A stretch of DNA of 64,000 nucleotides from Peribacillus sp. Bi96 (GCF_918698115.1 NZ_CAKKLV010000012.1:84847-148846); one strand, 5' to 3'; shown: positions 18,478 through 28,112, counted from the first letter of the stretch. The notes: generated by a model not told the origin, from the sequence alone. Program-made: numbers and translations.

Positions 18478-18560
18478 CTCCCCCAAGCAGCGATTTGACC
18501 ATCTCCACCAGAAGAGACGGCAAACATATCCACTCCAGCTTCCTGAGATAGGTTTGGCTG
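18478..18560 (-). pseudogene. Fragment resembling an NADH:flavin oxidoreductase (Old Yellow Enzyme family)
   Basis: Minus-strand translation gives LSQEAGVDMFAVSSGGDGQI, close to the A-G-V-D-x-x-x-V-S-S-G-G strand of YqjM-type Old Yellow Enzymes. Only some 25-30 codons remain. It is joined directly to the ATPase remnant at 18305-18470, with no shared frame, so the region is a patchwork of two broken genes. Confidence 0.5.
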
Positions 18561-18795
18561 ATAATTCCACTATTTTCTAAAGAATCGTTTCCTTCCCCCT
18601 AATATTTTTATAGAGATCTATTCATCTAAACCCTATCAGAATAAGATTCGTCAATGAGAGGAAGAGAAATGGAGAGAGGTGTCTATGAAAAGCTGGAATG
18701 AATGAACGAAGAGTGGATATGTATTGAAGGTAAAATGGGGGATGACTATGCTTGAAATCAAGCTGGACCGAAATTTTTGGAATTACAACATCAAA

Positions 18796-18834
18796 GGTGC
18801 TAGGCATGAAATCGTGTCTGGCACCTTTGTCCTG
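18796..18834 (-). terminator. Hairpin after the M20 deacylase gene
   Basis: AGGTGC (18797) and GCACCT (18821-18826) enclose further partly pairing sequence (AGGCATGAAATCGTGTCT). It lies a few nucleotides past the stop. The T-tract is weak, so termination is only probable. Confidence 0.45.
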
Positions 18835-18839
18835 TCTGT

Positions 18840-19982
18840 TCACCACTTATCCTGGTCATGTAATAAATTCTTGGCACTTTCAAATAAAAAATAAGCGGCT
18901 TTAATAATGGCTTTTTCATCAACAGTAAAAGCTGGATGATGCCAGTCTTCGTTTCCGTTTGTACCAAAAAAGGCAAAGGTACCGGGGATATGTTGAAGGT
19001 AATAAGCGAAATCTTCACCTCCCATTGAAGGTTCTGGATTGATTACATGCAATGATTGTTTCCGAGCAGACAAGCGGGCCATCTCTGTGACTGCCGGATG
19101 ATTAAGAAGCGCAGGGGGCCCAGGAAACCAACCAATCGCAGCTTCCTGTGAAAAAGCAGCTGTAATATGATTCACAATCGAATAAAACTTTTCTTTTACT
19201 TCTTCGCGTATCTCTGAATTAAAGGTTCGAATCGTTCCTTCCAATATGACGTCACCTGGAATTACATTCCAAGTGTTTCCACCTGTTATTCTCGTAACAC
19301 TTACCACAGCACTATCTAATGGGGATACATTCCGGCTGACGATAGTTTGAAGAGCAGTAATAAGCTGAGCCGCTGCCGCTATTGGATCTTTTCCGTTTTG
19401 AGGGATGGCCGCGTGGCTCCCCTTCCCTTGAAGAACAATATGAAAACGGTCCACTGCCGCCATTAACGGACCATCTTTTATCCCAATGGTGCCGACAGGC
19501 AAATTGGGTTTATTGTGCAGGCCAATTACAGCCGCTACATCGTCAATTTGACCATCTTTTATCACATGCACCGCTCCGCCACCTAATTCTTCTGCGGGTT
19601 GAAAAAGCAATCGCACTGTCCCGCACAACTCTGATTGATATTCTTTTAAAAGGTAGGCAGCACCTATGGCAGCTGCCGTATGAAAATCATGGCCGCAAGC
19701 ATGCATCACTCCTTTTATTTTCGAAGCAAATGGAAGCCCGGTTCGTTCCTCAATCGGAAGTGCATCGATATCCGCCCTTATGGCTACTGTCGGTCCGGGT
19801 TTGCCACCCTTTATATCTGCAAAAACACCTGTTTTCAATCCTGTATGACGGATCTCAATGCCCTCTTCCTCGAGCCAGGTTTGTATCGATTTTGTCGTAT
19901 CAAATTCTTCATTTGATAACTCCGGATATTGATGTAAATGGCGCCGTATCGATATTAAGCGCTTTTCCAGCTCTCGACTCAT
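18840..19982 (-). CDS. sndA: M20 family amidohydrolase, SndA/YtnL-like N-acetyl-S-alkylcysteine deacylase
   Basis: 380 aa M20D metallo-amidohydrolase. Metal-binding motifs are HACGHDFHT near residue 100, PAEELGGGA, and a late H in GNEDWHHPAF. The start at 19982 (MSREL) follows AAGGAGG; the frame is open further upstream. In B. subtilis ytnL (sndA) belongs to the ytmI operon, and its product removes the acetyl group after oxidative cleavage of N-acetyl-S-alkylcysteines. The same gene company here (TcyKLMN, SnaA, CmoO/I/J-like) supports that role. It is the last gene of the cluster. Confidence 0.85.
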   Translation of the reverse strand: MSRELEKRLISIRRHLHQYPELSNEEFDTTKSIQTWLEEEGIEIRHTGLKTGVFADIKGGKPGPTVAIRADIDALPIEERTGLPFASKIKGVMHACGHDFHTAAAIGAAYLLKEYQSELCGTVRLLFQPAEELGGGAVHVIKDGQIDDVAAVIGLHNKPNLPVGTIGIKDGPLMAAVDRFHIVLQGKGSHAAIPQNGKDPIAAAAQLITALQTIVSRNVSPLDSAVVSVTRITGGNTWNVIPGDVILEGTIRTFNSEIREEVKEKFYSIVNHITAAFSQEAAIGWFPGPPALLNHPAVTEMARLSARKQSLHVINPEPSMGGEDFAYYLQHIPGTFAFFGTNGNEDWHHPAFTVDEKAIIKAAYFLFESAKNLLHDQDKW

Positions 19983-19996
19983 ACAGTCGCCTCCTT

Positions 19997-20506
19997 CTAT
20001 AAATCTAAGCGATAGCATTTTACTAAAACATCATGATTTTGGAATTCTTTCGTTCGATCCCGTTTAAAGCCAAACCATTCATATAGTTTAATGGCTTTAT
20101 GCATCTTATCAGTAGAATGTAGATATAAACTGGACGCACCTTGCGATTTTGCATAATTTACACTAGCTTTTAATAATTCCTGTGCGATCCCGCGTCCCCT
20201 TGATTCGGGATGAACGGCCAACAACCGAATGATTGGTGAAAAAATTCCAAGTTCAGGCTTCTCATATGCTTTTTCAGATGACTGAAAAAGCTGCAATGTA
20301 CCAAGGATATCCTGATTGCACTTTGCAACCAACACCTTATCAACATGTGGATTATCCACCGAGGATTCAATATTTTTTAAATAGCCTTCCCAAGCTTCCG
20401 GGTTCGAATATTCATGTTCATATTGTTGATAACTTTCTACCAATAAGCGGCGCACTGTCTCTTTATCTTCTTCAATCAATTCATCGACCACGATTGTATT
20501 AATCAT
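19997..20506 (-). CDS. GNAT acetyltransferase (second one of the cluster)
   Basis: 169 aa GNAT fold: IIRLLAVHPESRGRGIAQEL is the acetyl-CoA-binding A motif (R/Q-x-x-G-x-G/A), and LYEWFGFKRD is the B motif near the C-terminus. The start at 20506 follows AAAGGAGG. It sits between the transporter ATPase and the deacylase genes, so it probably acetylates a sulfur amino acid or another amine imported by the transporter. It differs clearly from the SnaA-like GNAT at 23.6 kb; two substrates or redundancy are possible, as with SnaA and SnaB of B. subtilis. Confidence 0.82.
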   Translation of the reverse strand: MINTIVVDELIEEDKETVRRLLVESYQQYEHEYSNPEAWEGYLKNIESSVDNPHVDKVLVAKCNQDILGTLQLFQSSEKAYEKPELGIFSPIIRLLAVHPESRGRGIAQELLKASVNYAKSQGASSLYLHSTDKMHKAIKLYEWFGFKRDRTKEFQNHDVLVKCYRLDL

Positions 20507-20529
20507 ACGTCCTCCTTTTGCCACTTCCT

Positions 20530-21300
20530 TTAATTGGCCCTTTCTTCTAAAAACGATACGGAAAAATCTCTTGATATCCGGTTTAAAAATTGTCGTGTTC
20601 GCTCTTCCTTCGGCGCATTGAAAATCTCCAATGGTGAACCTTCTTCTACAATGACCCCGCCATCCATGAAAAGAACACGATCCGAGACCTCTTTAGCAAA
20701 ACTCATTTCATGGGTTACAATCACCATCGTGATACCTTCCTGGGCAATTGCTTTTATGACAGAAAGCACCTCCCCAACCAACTCAGGGTCGAGTGCCGAC
20801 GTTGGCTCGTCAAATAGAATGACCTCAGGATTTAAAGCAAGTGCCCTAGCAATTCCAACACGTTGCTGTTGACCTCCTGACAATTGCGAGGGGAAATAGT
20901 TATGCTTATCTCCCAAACCTACTTTTTCCAATAACAGCTCGCTTTCCCGTTTCGCTTCAGCTTTCTTATATTTTTTTGTAACAATTAACCCTTCCATTAC
21001 ATTCTCCAAAACAGTTTTATGAGCAAATAAATTATAATGCTGAAAAACCATTGCCGATTGTCTTCTAAGGGATAAGATTTCCCTTTTGGTCGCCTTCTTA
21101 GACTTCACCTGTATATCTCCCACTTGAACAATTCCCTCATCAGGTTTCTCCAGAAAGTTCAAGCACCTAAGCAGGGTCGTTTTTCCTGATCCACTTGGTC
21201 CAAGTATGGTAACTACTTCTCCCTTGCCTATTTTCAAATTAATTCCTTTTAAAACAGGCTGCTGGTTAAATGATTTTTGAATATCTTTTAAATAAATCAT
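20530..21300 (-). CDS. tcyN: L-cystine/S-compound ABC transporter ATPase TcyN
   Basis: 256 aa polar-amino-acid ATPase: Walker [11 protein letters not shown]-loop VFQHYNLF, signature LSGGQQQR, Walker [13 protein letters not shown] and switch VTHEM. It overlaps the permease gene by 4 nt (21297-21300). A broken copy of its 3' end is found at 18305-18470. Tcy transporters carry cystine and other sulfur compounds; assignment rests on the full operon match to tcyJKLMN rather than on this ATPase alone. Confidence 0.88.
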   Translation of the reverse strand: MIYLKDIQKSFNQQPVLKGINLKIGKGEVVTILGPSGSGKTTLLRCLNFLEKPDEGIVQVGDIQVKSKKATKREILSLRRQSAMVFQHYNLFAHKTVLENVMEGLIVTKKYKKAEAKRESELLLEKVGLGDKHNYFPSQLSGGQQQRVGIARALALNPEVILFDEPTSALDPELVGEVLSVIKAIAQEGITMVIVTHEMSFAKEVSDRVLFMDGGVIVEEGSPLEIFNAPKEERTRQFLNRISRDFSVSFLEERAN

Positions 21301-22007
21301 TGTACTCCTCCTCGATTATAGGCAGTGGCCTTTTTCTCAATTAAAAACGAAAGCCCCTCTGCAATGATTGTGAGGCCCCAATAAATTAAACCAGCAGCGA
21401 TAAAGGACTCCAAAAATTTCAAATTGGTGGATGCAACTATATTGGCTGCTCCTGTCATTTCTTTTTGCGATACAATGAAAGCAATGGATGACGTATGCAA
21501 GAATCCAATGAAAATATTCGTGAAATTCGGGATGGACTGAGCAATGGCCTGTGGCAAAACAATTCGCGTCATGGCTTGAAACGAATTCATCCCCACGGAA
21601 TAGGCTGCCTCCATTTGGCCATTGGAGACACTGATAATTCCCGATCTGAATATTTCTGATAAATAGGCACCCGCACTCAACGATAAGGCGGTTAAGACAA
21701 ATAAAATGATCGGAATGGAATTAGATTGAATACCCAAATCAAATTTTGTTGAAATTTGATCGATTAATAATGGAAAACCGAAATAAATGAGCATTATGTG
21801 CATAATAATTGGTGTTCCTCTAAAGAAGGAAACATATCCATTTGCAACTCTACATAGAAATTTCACTTTATATATCCTAATCAAGGCAACAGCGAGACCG
21901 ATAATAAAACCTGCAAGAAGAGGAAGAATCGTTAAGATAAGTGTGATCGGAAGTGCTTTAATAATCTCCTTAAAAGCAGTCCAAATGAATAGAATATCAA
22001 TCGTCAA
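21297..22007 (-). CDS. tcyM: ABC transporter permease TcyM
   Basis: 236 aa HisM-type permease with five TM segments and the EAA loop [20 protein letters not shown]. It begins with TTG (22005-22007) after AGGAG. It starts 20 nt after tcyL and overlaps tcyN, so it is part of one operon. It forms the heteromeric channel with TcyL. Confidence 0.87.
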   Translation of the reverse strand: MTIDILFIWTAFKEIIKALPITLILTILPLLAGFIIGLAVALIRIYKVKFLCRVANGYVSFFRGTPIIMHIMLIYFGFPLLIDQISTKFDLGIQSNSIPIILFVLTALSLSAGAYLSEIFRSGIISVSNGQMEAAYSVGMNSFQAMTRIVLPQAIAQSIPNFTNIFIGFLHTSSIAFIVSQKEMTGAANIVASTNLKFLESFIAAGLIYWGLTIIAEGLSFLIEKKATAYNRGGVQ

Positions 22008-22027
22008 GTCCTTCTCTCCTCCCTTTG

Positions 22028-22735
22028 TTATCCAGTAACAGACACATCAACAGTTTGATGCCGATTAATGCGGTTTTCATAAAGTCTGAATATTTTCTCA
22101 AACACTAGCACGACTGCATAATAGATAACAGCTAATGAGAGATAGACTTCGAGAGCATGTGCAGTTGCAGCAATTAATGTCTCTCCCCTGCCCATCATAT
22201 CCATTACGCCGATGGTAAAGGCAAGTGAGGTATCCTTCAAGGATCCGATAATAGAGTTTGCGATATTCGGAAAAGCAATCCGTATTGCCTGAGGAAGTAC
22301 AATTCGAAAAAAACTTTGACTATTATTCATACCAACAGAATAGGCTGCTTCCGTTTGTCCATAATCGACAGCCTTAATCGCTCCTCGGAATATTTCTGCG
22401 AAATGCGCCCCATTGCTTAATGCATAAGTAATAATGACAAAATACAGAGCATCCATTCTTGAAATATCAATATTAATGAATAAAAGGATTGCAGGCAGTC
22501 CATAAAAAACTAGAAATAATTGTATTAAAATAGGAGTTCCCCGAATGAATGAAATATACAAAATGACTAATTGATTCAAAACAGGGATACGAAATAATCT
22601 CAGGATGGCTGCCGCTATCCCGATGACCATTCCTAATAAAACGGATGCTGCCAGAATTTGCAATGTTACTCCAAGATAATAAATTAATGTCGGAATGAAA
22701 TCGACGATTAATGAAGGATCAAATGCTTTCCCCAT
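22028..22735 (-). CDS. tcyL: ABC transporter permease TcyL
   Basis: 235 aa HisM-type permease with EAA loop [20 protein letters not shown], about five TM helices and FIRGTPILIQ in the family position. GGAGGTG before the ATG. It is paralogous to the neighbouring tcyM, and both lie between the binding protein and ATPase genes. Confidence 0.87.
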   Translation of the reverse strand: MGKAFDPSLIVDFIPTLIYYLGVTLQILAASVLLGMVIGIAAAILRLFRIPVLNQLVILYISFIRGTPILIQLFLVFYGLPAILLFINIDISRMDALYFVIITYALSNGAHFAEIFRGAIKAVDYGQTEAAYSVGMNNSQSFFRIVLPQAIRIAFPNIANSIIGSLKDTSLAFTIGVMDMMGRGETLIAATAHALEVYLSLAVIYYAVVLVFEKIFRLYENRINRHQTVDVSVTG

Positions 22736-22767
22736 GCTTTAGCACCTCCGCGCTTACTACTATCTAA

Positions 22768-23592
22768 TTAAAACCCTACTGAATAGTCTGCGCCCAGCCA
22801 CTTTTTACTTAGTTCGCTAACTACCCCATCTTCTTTCAGCTCCACAAGTACTTCATCAATTCTCTTCTGTAAAGGAGTTTCATCTTTTCTTAGCAAAAAG
22901 TATACTTTTGAATTAAGAAGTGGCTCACCCACAACCTTTTGCTGTGCATCTGCTTGTTTATTTAAGAAGTCGACTGCAAATGGTGTAGTAATGGTAGCAT
23001 CCGCCCGACCAGTTTTGATTTGATTCTTCGTATCATCTACGCCTTGGCCAGAATAGACAATTTCAATACCGGCATTATTTTCTTTATTATACTTTTCAAG
23101 AAAAACAGCAGAATTGCTCGTTGCACTCACTATCGCTTTTTTTCCTTTTAGATCTTTAATGGAATGAATATCCTTGTTGTCCTGATGAACTGTAACTTGA
23201 AGCGGAAAGACATTATATGGTTCTTTATTAAATAGAAATTTTTCTTTTCGTTCATCATTCACCTCCATTTGGTGAGCAACAAAATCTATTTTGTTCGTTT
23301 CTAAACTTAATAATAGATTAGAAAATTCCATCGTTTTAAATTCAAATTCATATTCAGGCAGCTTTTCATCGATTTGACGAACCAACTCGACATCATATCC
23401 TGTCAGCTTACCATTCTTATCCAAAAAGCAAATATTAGGGAATTGCGTCCCTGTTCCGACAATGATTTTCTGAACTTTTTTATCTTTTGATTCTCCAGAA
23501 CTTGATTTTGCTGTACTCGTTGTTTCTTTCGAAGAACAAGCTCCCAAAAAAGTAAGTAGCAGTGCCATAACAATTAATAAGGTTTTTTTCAT
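22768..23592 (-). CDS. tcyK: Amino-acid/sulfur-compound binding lipoprotein TcyK-like
   Basis: 274 aa periplasmic-binding-protein type II. A lipobox LGACSS near residue 17-21 predicts a lipid-anchored Cys. Family landmarks are TGYDVELVRQIDEKLPEYEF, VAHQMEVNDERKEKF and TGRADATITTPFAVD. B. subtilis has two binding proteins (TcyJ, TcyK) here, while this cluster has one. It captures the cystine-like or S-alkylcysteine substrate for TcyLMN. Confidence 0.87.
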   Translation of the reverse strand: MKKTLLIVMALLLTFLGACSSKETTSTAKSSSGESKDKKVQKIIVGTGTQFPNICFLDKNGKLTGYDVELVRQIDEKLPEYEFEFKTMEFSNLLLSLETNKIDFVAHQMEVNDERKEKFLFNKEPYNVFPLQVTVHQDNKDIHSIKDLKGKKAIVSATSNSAVFLEKYNKENNAGIEIVYSGQGVDDTKNQIKTGRADATITTPFAVDFLNKQADAQQKVVGEPLLNSKVYFLLRKDETPLQKRIDEVLVELKEDGVVSELSKKWLGADYSVGF

Positions 23593-23612
23593 CTCAAATT
23601 CCCCCGACGTTT

Positions 23613-24146
23613 TTAATTACTCACAATTGGTTCTTTATTTTCAATAATGCGAAACAACGTTTCATCTAGAATTTTACGAAGATACACAATTTTTTCTCCA
23701 TCGTGATCTCGTTCAGCAAAAATCTCATAGCCTCTTCTTTCATAAATGGAAGCAAGCCAAGGATGACGATCAGCTGTCGCCAAATAGACTGCCGGCGCTT
23801 TCACCTGTTTCCGAAGTGCATTTTCTTCCACCCAGGTTAACAACGTCGAGCCAAAACCTTTTTGTTTGTATAGGGGGTCGACTGCAAACCACCAAATGAA
23901 TGGGTACGGACTGAAATGATCGGGATCATTCCATGGATGACGAACTGTCACAGTGGAAACAATTTGGCCGTCCTGTTCTAAAACATAAGTGAGATTCCGA
24001 CTAATATTATTTGTCACTAGCTGCAAATCAGCTGTTGCAGCCAGAAAGTTAATATTCAATTCTCTAATTGGTTCATAAGCCCGAAGTGTAACGTTTAGCA
24101 CTTCGGGCGCATCCTTTACAGTGGCAAGACGGATTAGCTGTGTCAT
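23613..24146 (-). CDS. snaA: GNAT acetyltransferase SnaA (YtmI)-like
   Basis: 177 aa GNAT. The N-terminal LRAYEPIREL, the IWWFAVDPLYKQKGFGSTLL acetyl-CoA site and IYERRGYEI near the end resemble YtmI. SnaA N-acetylates S-methyl- and S-(2-succino)cysteine, the first step of the B. subtilis salvage route. It lies directly before the binding-protein gene, as ytmI precedes tcyJ. GGGGAG precedes the ATG. Confidence 0.82.
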   Translation of the reverse strand: MTQLIRLATVKDAPEVLNVTLRAYEPIRELNINFLAATADLQLVTNNISRNLTYVLEQDGQIVSTVTVRHPWNDPDHFSPYPFIWWFAVDPLYKQKGFGSTLLTWVEENALRKQVKAPAVYLATADRHPWLASIYERRGYEIFAERDHDGEKIVYLRKILDETLFRIIENKEPIVSN

Positions 24147-24285
24147 GATTAACTCCCCGTTTCCATAACATATTATTTACACAAGAATAGCCGGATTTAA
24201 ATCAACAATTTTTCCTTTTACGCTCTATTTCATTATTTAATATCCATTTAATAATAAGTCAACTTCTTAAATCAGCTAAATTTTG

Positions 24286-24546
24286 TTATTGTAAGCGTTC
24301 GAGTGCTTTTTCAAGAGAGGGTATGCCAATATCCGTAACACTCTCATATACGTTACCTCGCCCAATTTCAATAATAGGAACATACCGAACACCATATTTG
24401 ATTTCTAAAATATCTCGCCGTTCATCATGATCGGTAACATCCACTGTTTGATAAGCAATGTCCTTTTCTTTTAAATATTGTTTAACCTCTTCACAATAGT
24501 GACATCCTTGTTTTGACCAAACGACAACATTTAACGCTTCTCCCAT
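24286..24546 (-). CDS. cmoI: Glutaredoxin-like protein (YtnI/CmoI-like)
   Basis: 86 aa from the ATG at 24546 (MGEALN), which follows GAAGGAGGA; the open frame starts six codons earlier inside that site. It has the redox motif CHYC in KQGCHYCEEV and cis-Pro in RYVPIIEIG, giving a glutaredoxin/NrdH fold. In B. subtilis ytnI is part of the monooxygenase unit of the S-alkylcysteine pathway. It lies just after the SnaA-type monooxygenase gene here. Confidence 0.82.
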   Translation of the reverse strand: MGEALNVVVWSKQGCHYCEEVKQYLKEKDIAYQTVDVTDHDERRDILEIKYGVRYVPIIEIGRGNVYESVTDIGIPSLEKALERLQ

Positions 24547-24583
24547 TTCGTATTCCTCCTTCATTTTTTAAATGATACTTCTA

Positions 24584-25918
24584 TTATTGGTTAATCTTTA
24601 CTTTCGCATGACGATTTTCCGGGAATGGAAGCCCCAAGTTGCCTCTTAATGTTTCTGCTTCATATTCAGTACGATATATTCCCCTTTTTTGCAGGATAGG
24701 AATCACATAAGATACAAAGTCACTTAAAGCATTGGGAACACTTGAAGTAAAGATAAATCCGTCCGCCCCCTTCTCTTCGAACCATTGCTGAATCAAATCC
24801 GCCACTTTCTCTGGCGTTCCAATAAAAGAAGTCCGGGGTGTAGTCTCTTTAAGTGCTACTTGACGGAGCGTTAACTGTTTCTCCTTGGCTGCCTGTTTAA
24901 TTCGATCAGTTGTACTTCGGAAACTGTTTTTTCCGATGTCTCCGAGATCAGGGAAAGGTGCATCCAGTTCATATTGGGAAAAATCATGATGATCGAAGTA
25001 TCGTCCCAAATAGTCAAGCGCCTTATCTATAGAAACTAAGTTAGCGAGTTCTTGATATTTGTGCTCTGCCTCTTCCTCAGTTGCACCAATGATTGGAGCG
25101 ATACCTGGCAGAATAAGAATCTCATCTGGATTTCTCCCGAATCCAGTAGCCCTGTTTTTTACATCTTGATAAAAAATCTTAGCATCTTCCAAAGTGGGTT
25201 GACCTGTAAAGATTGCATCCGCTTCTTTAGCCGCAAGATTTTTCCCGGCTTCTGATGAACCAGCTTGAAAAACAACAGGTCGCCCCTGTTTAGATCTGGC
25301 AATATTGAGTGGTCCTTGCACGGAGAAATATTCTCCTTTATGTTTTAATTGATGCATTTTAGAAGGGTCAAAAAACTCACCGGACTCTTTATCCCGAGTA
25401 AACGCGTCATCCTCCCATGAATCCCAAAGTCCTTTGGTGACCTGTATATATTCTGATGCTATTCGATAGCGTTTGGCATGATCCGGGTGTTCTTCTATCG
25501 TTTTGTTATAATTCAAGGCAGTACTCTCAAGAGGTGTAGTAACAAGGTTCCATCCGCCACGACCTTGACTAATGTGATCAAGTGAAGCAAATTGTCGGGC
25601 TACAGTAAATGGCTCACTGTATGAGGTGGAAACAGTTCCGACAAGCCCTATTCTTGATGTGAAAGCAGCGAGTGCGGATAAAATGGTCAGTGGTTCAAAT
25701 CGATTTAAAAAATGCGGAATTGATTTCTCATTGATAAACAATCCATCAGCAATGAAAAGTAAATCGAACTTTCCCTCCTCAGCCTTCTGGGCCTGCTCCT
25801 TATAAAATTCAAGACTAACACTGGCATCGGCTTGAATGTCAGGATGTCTCCAACCAGATATACTCCCACCAACTCCATGAACAAGCGCTCCAAATTTCAA
25901 CTTTCTCTGCTCAGACAT
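24584..25918 (-). CDS. cmoJ: NtaA/SnaA/DszA-type FMN monooxygenase (YtnJ/CmoJ-like)
   Basis: 444 aa, the usual length for this bacterial-luciferase subgroup. It has an N-terminal [18 protein letters not shown], the conserved FIADGLF and [10 protein letters not shown], and [23 protein letters not shown]. It uses FMNH2 and O2 and, in the ytm pathway, is thought to oxidise N-acetylated S-alkylcysteine so that the sulfur bond breaks. The ribosome binding site GGAGGAG lies close to the ATG. It is the second gene after the LysR-type regulator. Confidence 0.87.
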   Translation of the reverse strand: MSEQRKLKFGALVHGVGGSISGWRHPDIQADASVSLEFYKEQAQKAEEGKFDLLFIADGLFINEKSIPHFLNRFEPLTILSALAAFTSRIGLVGTVSTSYSEPFTVARQFASLDHISQGRGGWNLVTTPLESTALNYNKTIEEHPDHAKRYRIASEYIQVTKGLWDSWEDDAFTRDKESGEFFDPSKMHQLKHKGEYFSVQGPLNIARSKQGRPVVFQAGSSEAGKNLAAKEADAIFTGQPTLEDAKIFYQDVKNRATGFGRNPDEILILPGIAPIIGATEEEAEHKYQELANLVSIDKALDYLGRYFDHHDFSQYELDAPFPDLGDIGKNSFRSTTDRIKQAAKEKQLTLRQVALKETTPRTSFIGTPEKVADLIQQWFEEKGADGFIFTSSVPNALSDFVSYVIPILQKRGIYRTEYEAETLRGNLGLPFPENRHAKVKINQ

Positions 25919-25977
25919 CCATACTCCTCCTTTAATTTATATCGGTTTTTAGCTTTGCTTACATCTACCAGGACTTT

Positions 25978-27000
25978 TTAATTTTGGCTCGTAAAGTGTT
26001 TCTCTTCAGATAAAGCTAATTGAAGAGGACTCAACAATTGAAAAGATCGGAACCTTTCTGCTTCTTTTAAAATCGGCGAATGTAGGATGAACTCATCTAC
26101 CCCATATTTTTCATGTAAATTTGTTAATACTTCTTTTACATATGAGGGAGTTCCAGCAATAATATTGGAGTCCTGTTCTTCTATTTCGTAAGACTCGCCA
26201 GTCTGATTCCCAAATAACTCTGCTTGCTCTAGTGTTTGGACCGTAACAGAACGGCCGCTTTGGAGATGGACTTTCACAATCTTCTGATCACCTGTTAACT
26301 GTTCTGCTTCTTGTTGTGTAGGAGCAGCAATCACTGAAACTGATACCTTAAAGCTTCCAGTTGGATAGATACTTTGGTAAATGCGTGAAGCATCTTCGAG
26401 TACAGTCTCATTACTATTGATAAATCGAGCAAATACATAATCTATCCCAAGTTCTGCTGCTAGCCTGGCGCTGTCAGCACTTGCACCAAGCAGAAACATC
26501 TCCGGCTTTTCAGAAGGGAGTGGTGTCGCTTGAATACCTGCAAGCGGATGAGTGTCGTTAACAGAATTTTCGATTATTTTTTTCAAAAAAGATAGCCGCT
26601 CTTCGAAGTCTTTACCATCATTCACAGTACCAAATTGCAGAGCCTTCGTTGATAAGGGGAGACCACCTGGTGCTTTTCCGATGCCAAGGTCTACTCTGCC
26701 TGGCGAAAGATTTGATAATACGTGAAAGTTTTCCGCCACTTTATATGGACTATAATGCTGAAGCATAACACCTCCGGACCCTACCCGAATCGATTTTGTT
26801 TGGGCTAATAAATAAGATATCAATACTTCCGGGGAGGATCCCGCTAGCTTTTCGGCATGATGATGTTCTGATACCCAGAAACGGGTATACCCCCACTCTT
26901 CTGCATGTCTAGCCAGATGAATGGTTTGCTGGAGTGCATCAAATGCTGAAGCTCCTGGAAATATCGGGCTCTGGTCTAAAATGCCAAGCTTATAACTCAT
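25978..27000 (-). CDS. cmoO: Luciferase-like monooxygenase (YtmO/CmoO-like, LLM group)
   Basis: 340 aa LLM-class flavin enzyme: LGILDQSPIFPG at the start, FWVSEHHHAEKLAGSSPEVL, and IRVGSGGVMLQHYSPYKVAE are the conserved segments of the YtmO/YceB-type family. It is the first structural gene after the regulator (132-bp gap that should contain the promoter). GGAGGAG before the ATG. It is probably the partner oxygenase of the CmoJ-like protein. Confidence 0.85.
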   Translation of the reverse strand: MSYKLGILDQSPIFPGASAFDALQQTIHLARHAEEWGYTRFWVSEHHHAEKLAGSSPEVLISYLLAQTKSIRVGSGGVMLQHYSPYKVAENFHVLSNLSPGRVDLGIGKAPGGLPLSTKALQFGTVNDGKDFEERLSFLKKIIENSVNDTHPLAGIQATPLPSEKPEMFLLGASADSARLAAELGIDYVFARFINSNETVLEDASRIYQSIYPTGSFKVSVSVIAAPTQQEAEQLTGDQKIVKVHLQSGRSVTVQTLEQAELFGNQTGESYEIEEQDSNIIAGTPSYVKEVLTNLHEKYGVDEFILHSPILKEAERFRSFQLLSPLQLALSEEKHFTSQN

Positions 27001-27132
27001 ATTCTCTCCTCCACTTTAATTCAAAGTTTACCTATGTGATTAATTTATTTTGACTAATCCTATCACCTAAAACATGCAAATGGCAATGGTTTAACTAATA
27101 AAAAAAAATATTGCATTGATAGAAAATATCTA

Positions 27133-28044
27133 TCAATTCGATTGTATCTGTAATTGATGCAAGTCTTTTTCAAATTTCCGAATTGAGAAAAGAATATCAT
27201 TCCATAGTAAGGGAGCTTCCATCCCGTGATTTAAGTGCGTTAGATAGATGTGCTGCTTTATCTTGATTAAATGAGACACATCCACTTCAACCAAAGTTCC
27301 CTGTTCTAATTCATTTTTAATACATAAATACGGTAAAAATCCGATACAGCTTCTGCTAAGAATAAGCGATTTCGCCACTTCCAAGTGATCAACCTGAAAT
27401 TCAATACGAGGCTCTACATTAGACACTTCAAAAATTTTATGAACGTGGTTCCAGTCAAACGCACCGCACTCAAAAAAGACTAACGGCTCCATTGCCAATA
27501 CTTGCACTGTTAGCTCAGTTTCAAGTTGAAATGGATGTCCTGGATACACGACTAAACGAATCGAATTATCAAGGGTCTTATAATTTTGCAGACCACTATG
27601 TGAAACATCCTTCATAAATGCTATATCAACCTTTTTCTGAAGCAATTTATCCATTAATGCATCATTTGTTGCTGAAATAAATTTAAAGCGTAAATTAGGA
27701 TTCTTCCTTTTCCATAAAGGAAGAGCAAATGGAATAAAGTATTGCGATGTAATTATATTAGCCCCTATCGTTATTTCCTCCAGATCGCTTCCTGTTTTCA
27801 ACTGTTTTTTCCCCTGTTGAAAAGTCCGAATAATTTGTTCCGCAAATGGAATGAAGGCCTTCCCTTTTTCGGTTAAAATCATCCCTCTCCCTTGTCTCTC
27901 AAATAGTACTGAATCGAGTTCACTCTCAAGCGTCTTAATTCTTGCCGAGACCGTTGGCTGTGATAAAAACATTGCCTCTGCAGCTTTATGAAAACTATTG
28001 AGGTGAACAACATACATAAAAGCTTCAATATGATCAATATTCAT
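27133..28044 (-). CDS. ascR: LysR-type regulator (YtlI/AscR-like)
   Basis: 303 aa from the ATG at 28044 (MNIDHIEAFM), which follows AAGGAG; an open frame upstream is not used. N-terminal HTH: FHKAAEAMFLSQPTVSARIKT. The C-terminal effector domain is of the usual length. In B. subtilis YtlI activates the ytmI operon and is itself controlled by CymR. Here the gene lies on the same strand just upstream of the cluster instead of divergent. A strong intrinsic terminator lies in its own leader, suggesting premature-termination control. Confidence 0.82.
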   Translation of the reverse strand: MNIDHIEAFMYVVHLNSFHKAAEAMFLSQPTVSARIKTLESELDSVLFERQGRGMILTEKGKAFIPFAEQIIRTFQQGKKQLKTGSDLEEITIGANIITSQYFIPFALPLWKRKNPNLRFKFISATNDALMDKLLQKKVDIAFMKDVSHSGLQNYKTLDNSIRLVVYPGHPFQLETELTVQVLAMEPLVFFECGAFDWNHVHKIFEVSNVEPRIEFQVDHLEVAKSLILSRSCIGFLPYLCIKNELEQGTLVEVDVSHLIKIKQHIYLTHLNHGMEAPLLWNDILFSIRKFEKDLHQLQIQSN

Positions 28045-28074
28045 CTTCCCAACTCCTTTTGCAAAAATGAACAC

Positions 28075-28112
28075 AAAAAGCTCCTGTTCGCTTATCGCGT
28101 TCAGGAGCTTTT
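28075..28112 (-). terminator. Intrinsic terminator in the leader of the LysR gene (possible attenuator)
   Basis: AAAAGCTCCTG (28076-28086) and CAGGAGCTTTT (28102-28112) form an 11-bp stem with a 15-nt loop. On the minus strand it runs into TTTTTGTG, only about 30 nt before the start codon. GAGCT further up the leader (minus strand) could pair with AGCTC of the stem. No known riboswitch core was recognised. Confidence 0.65.
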
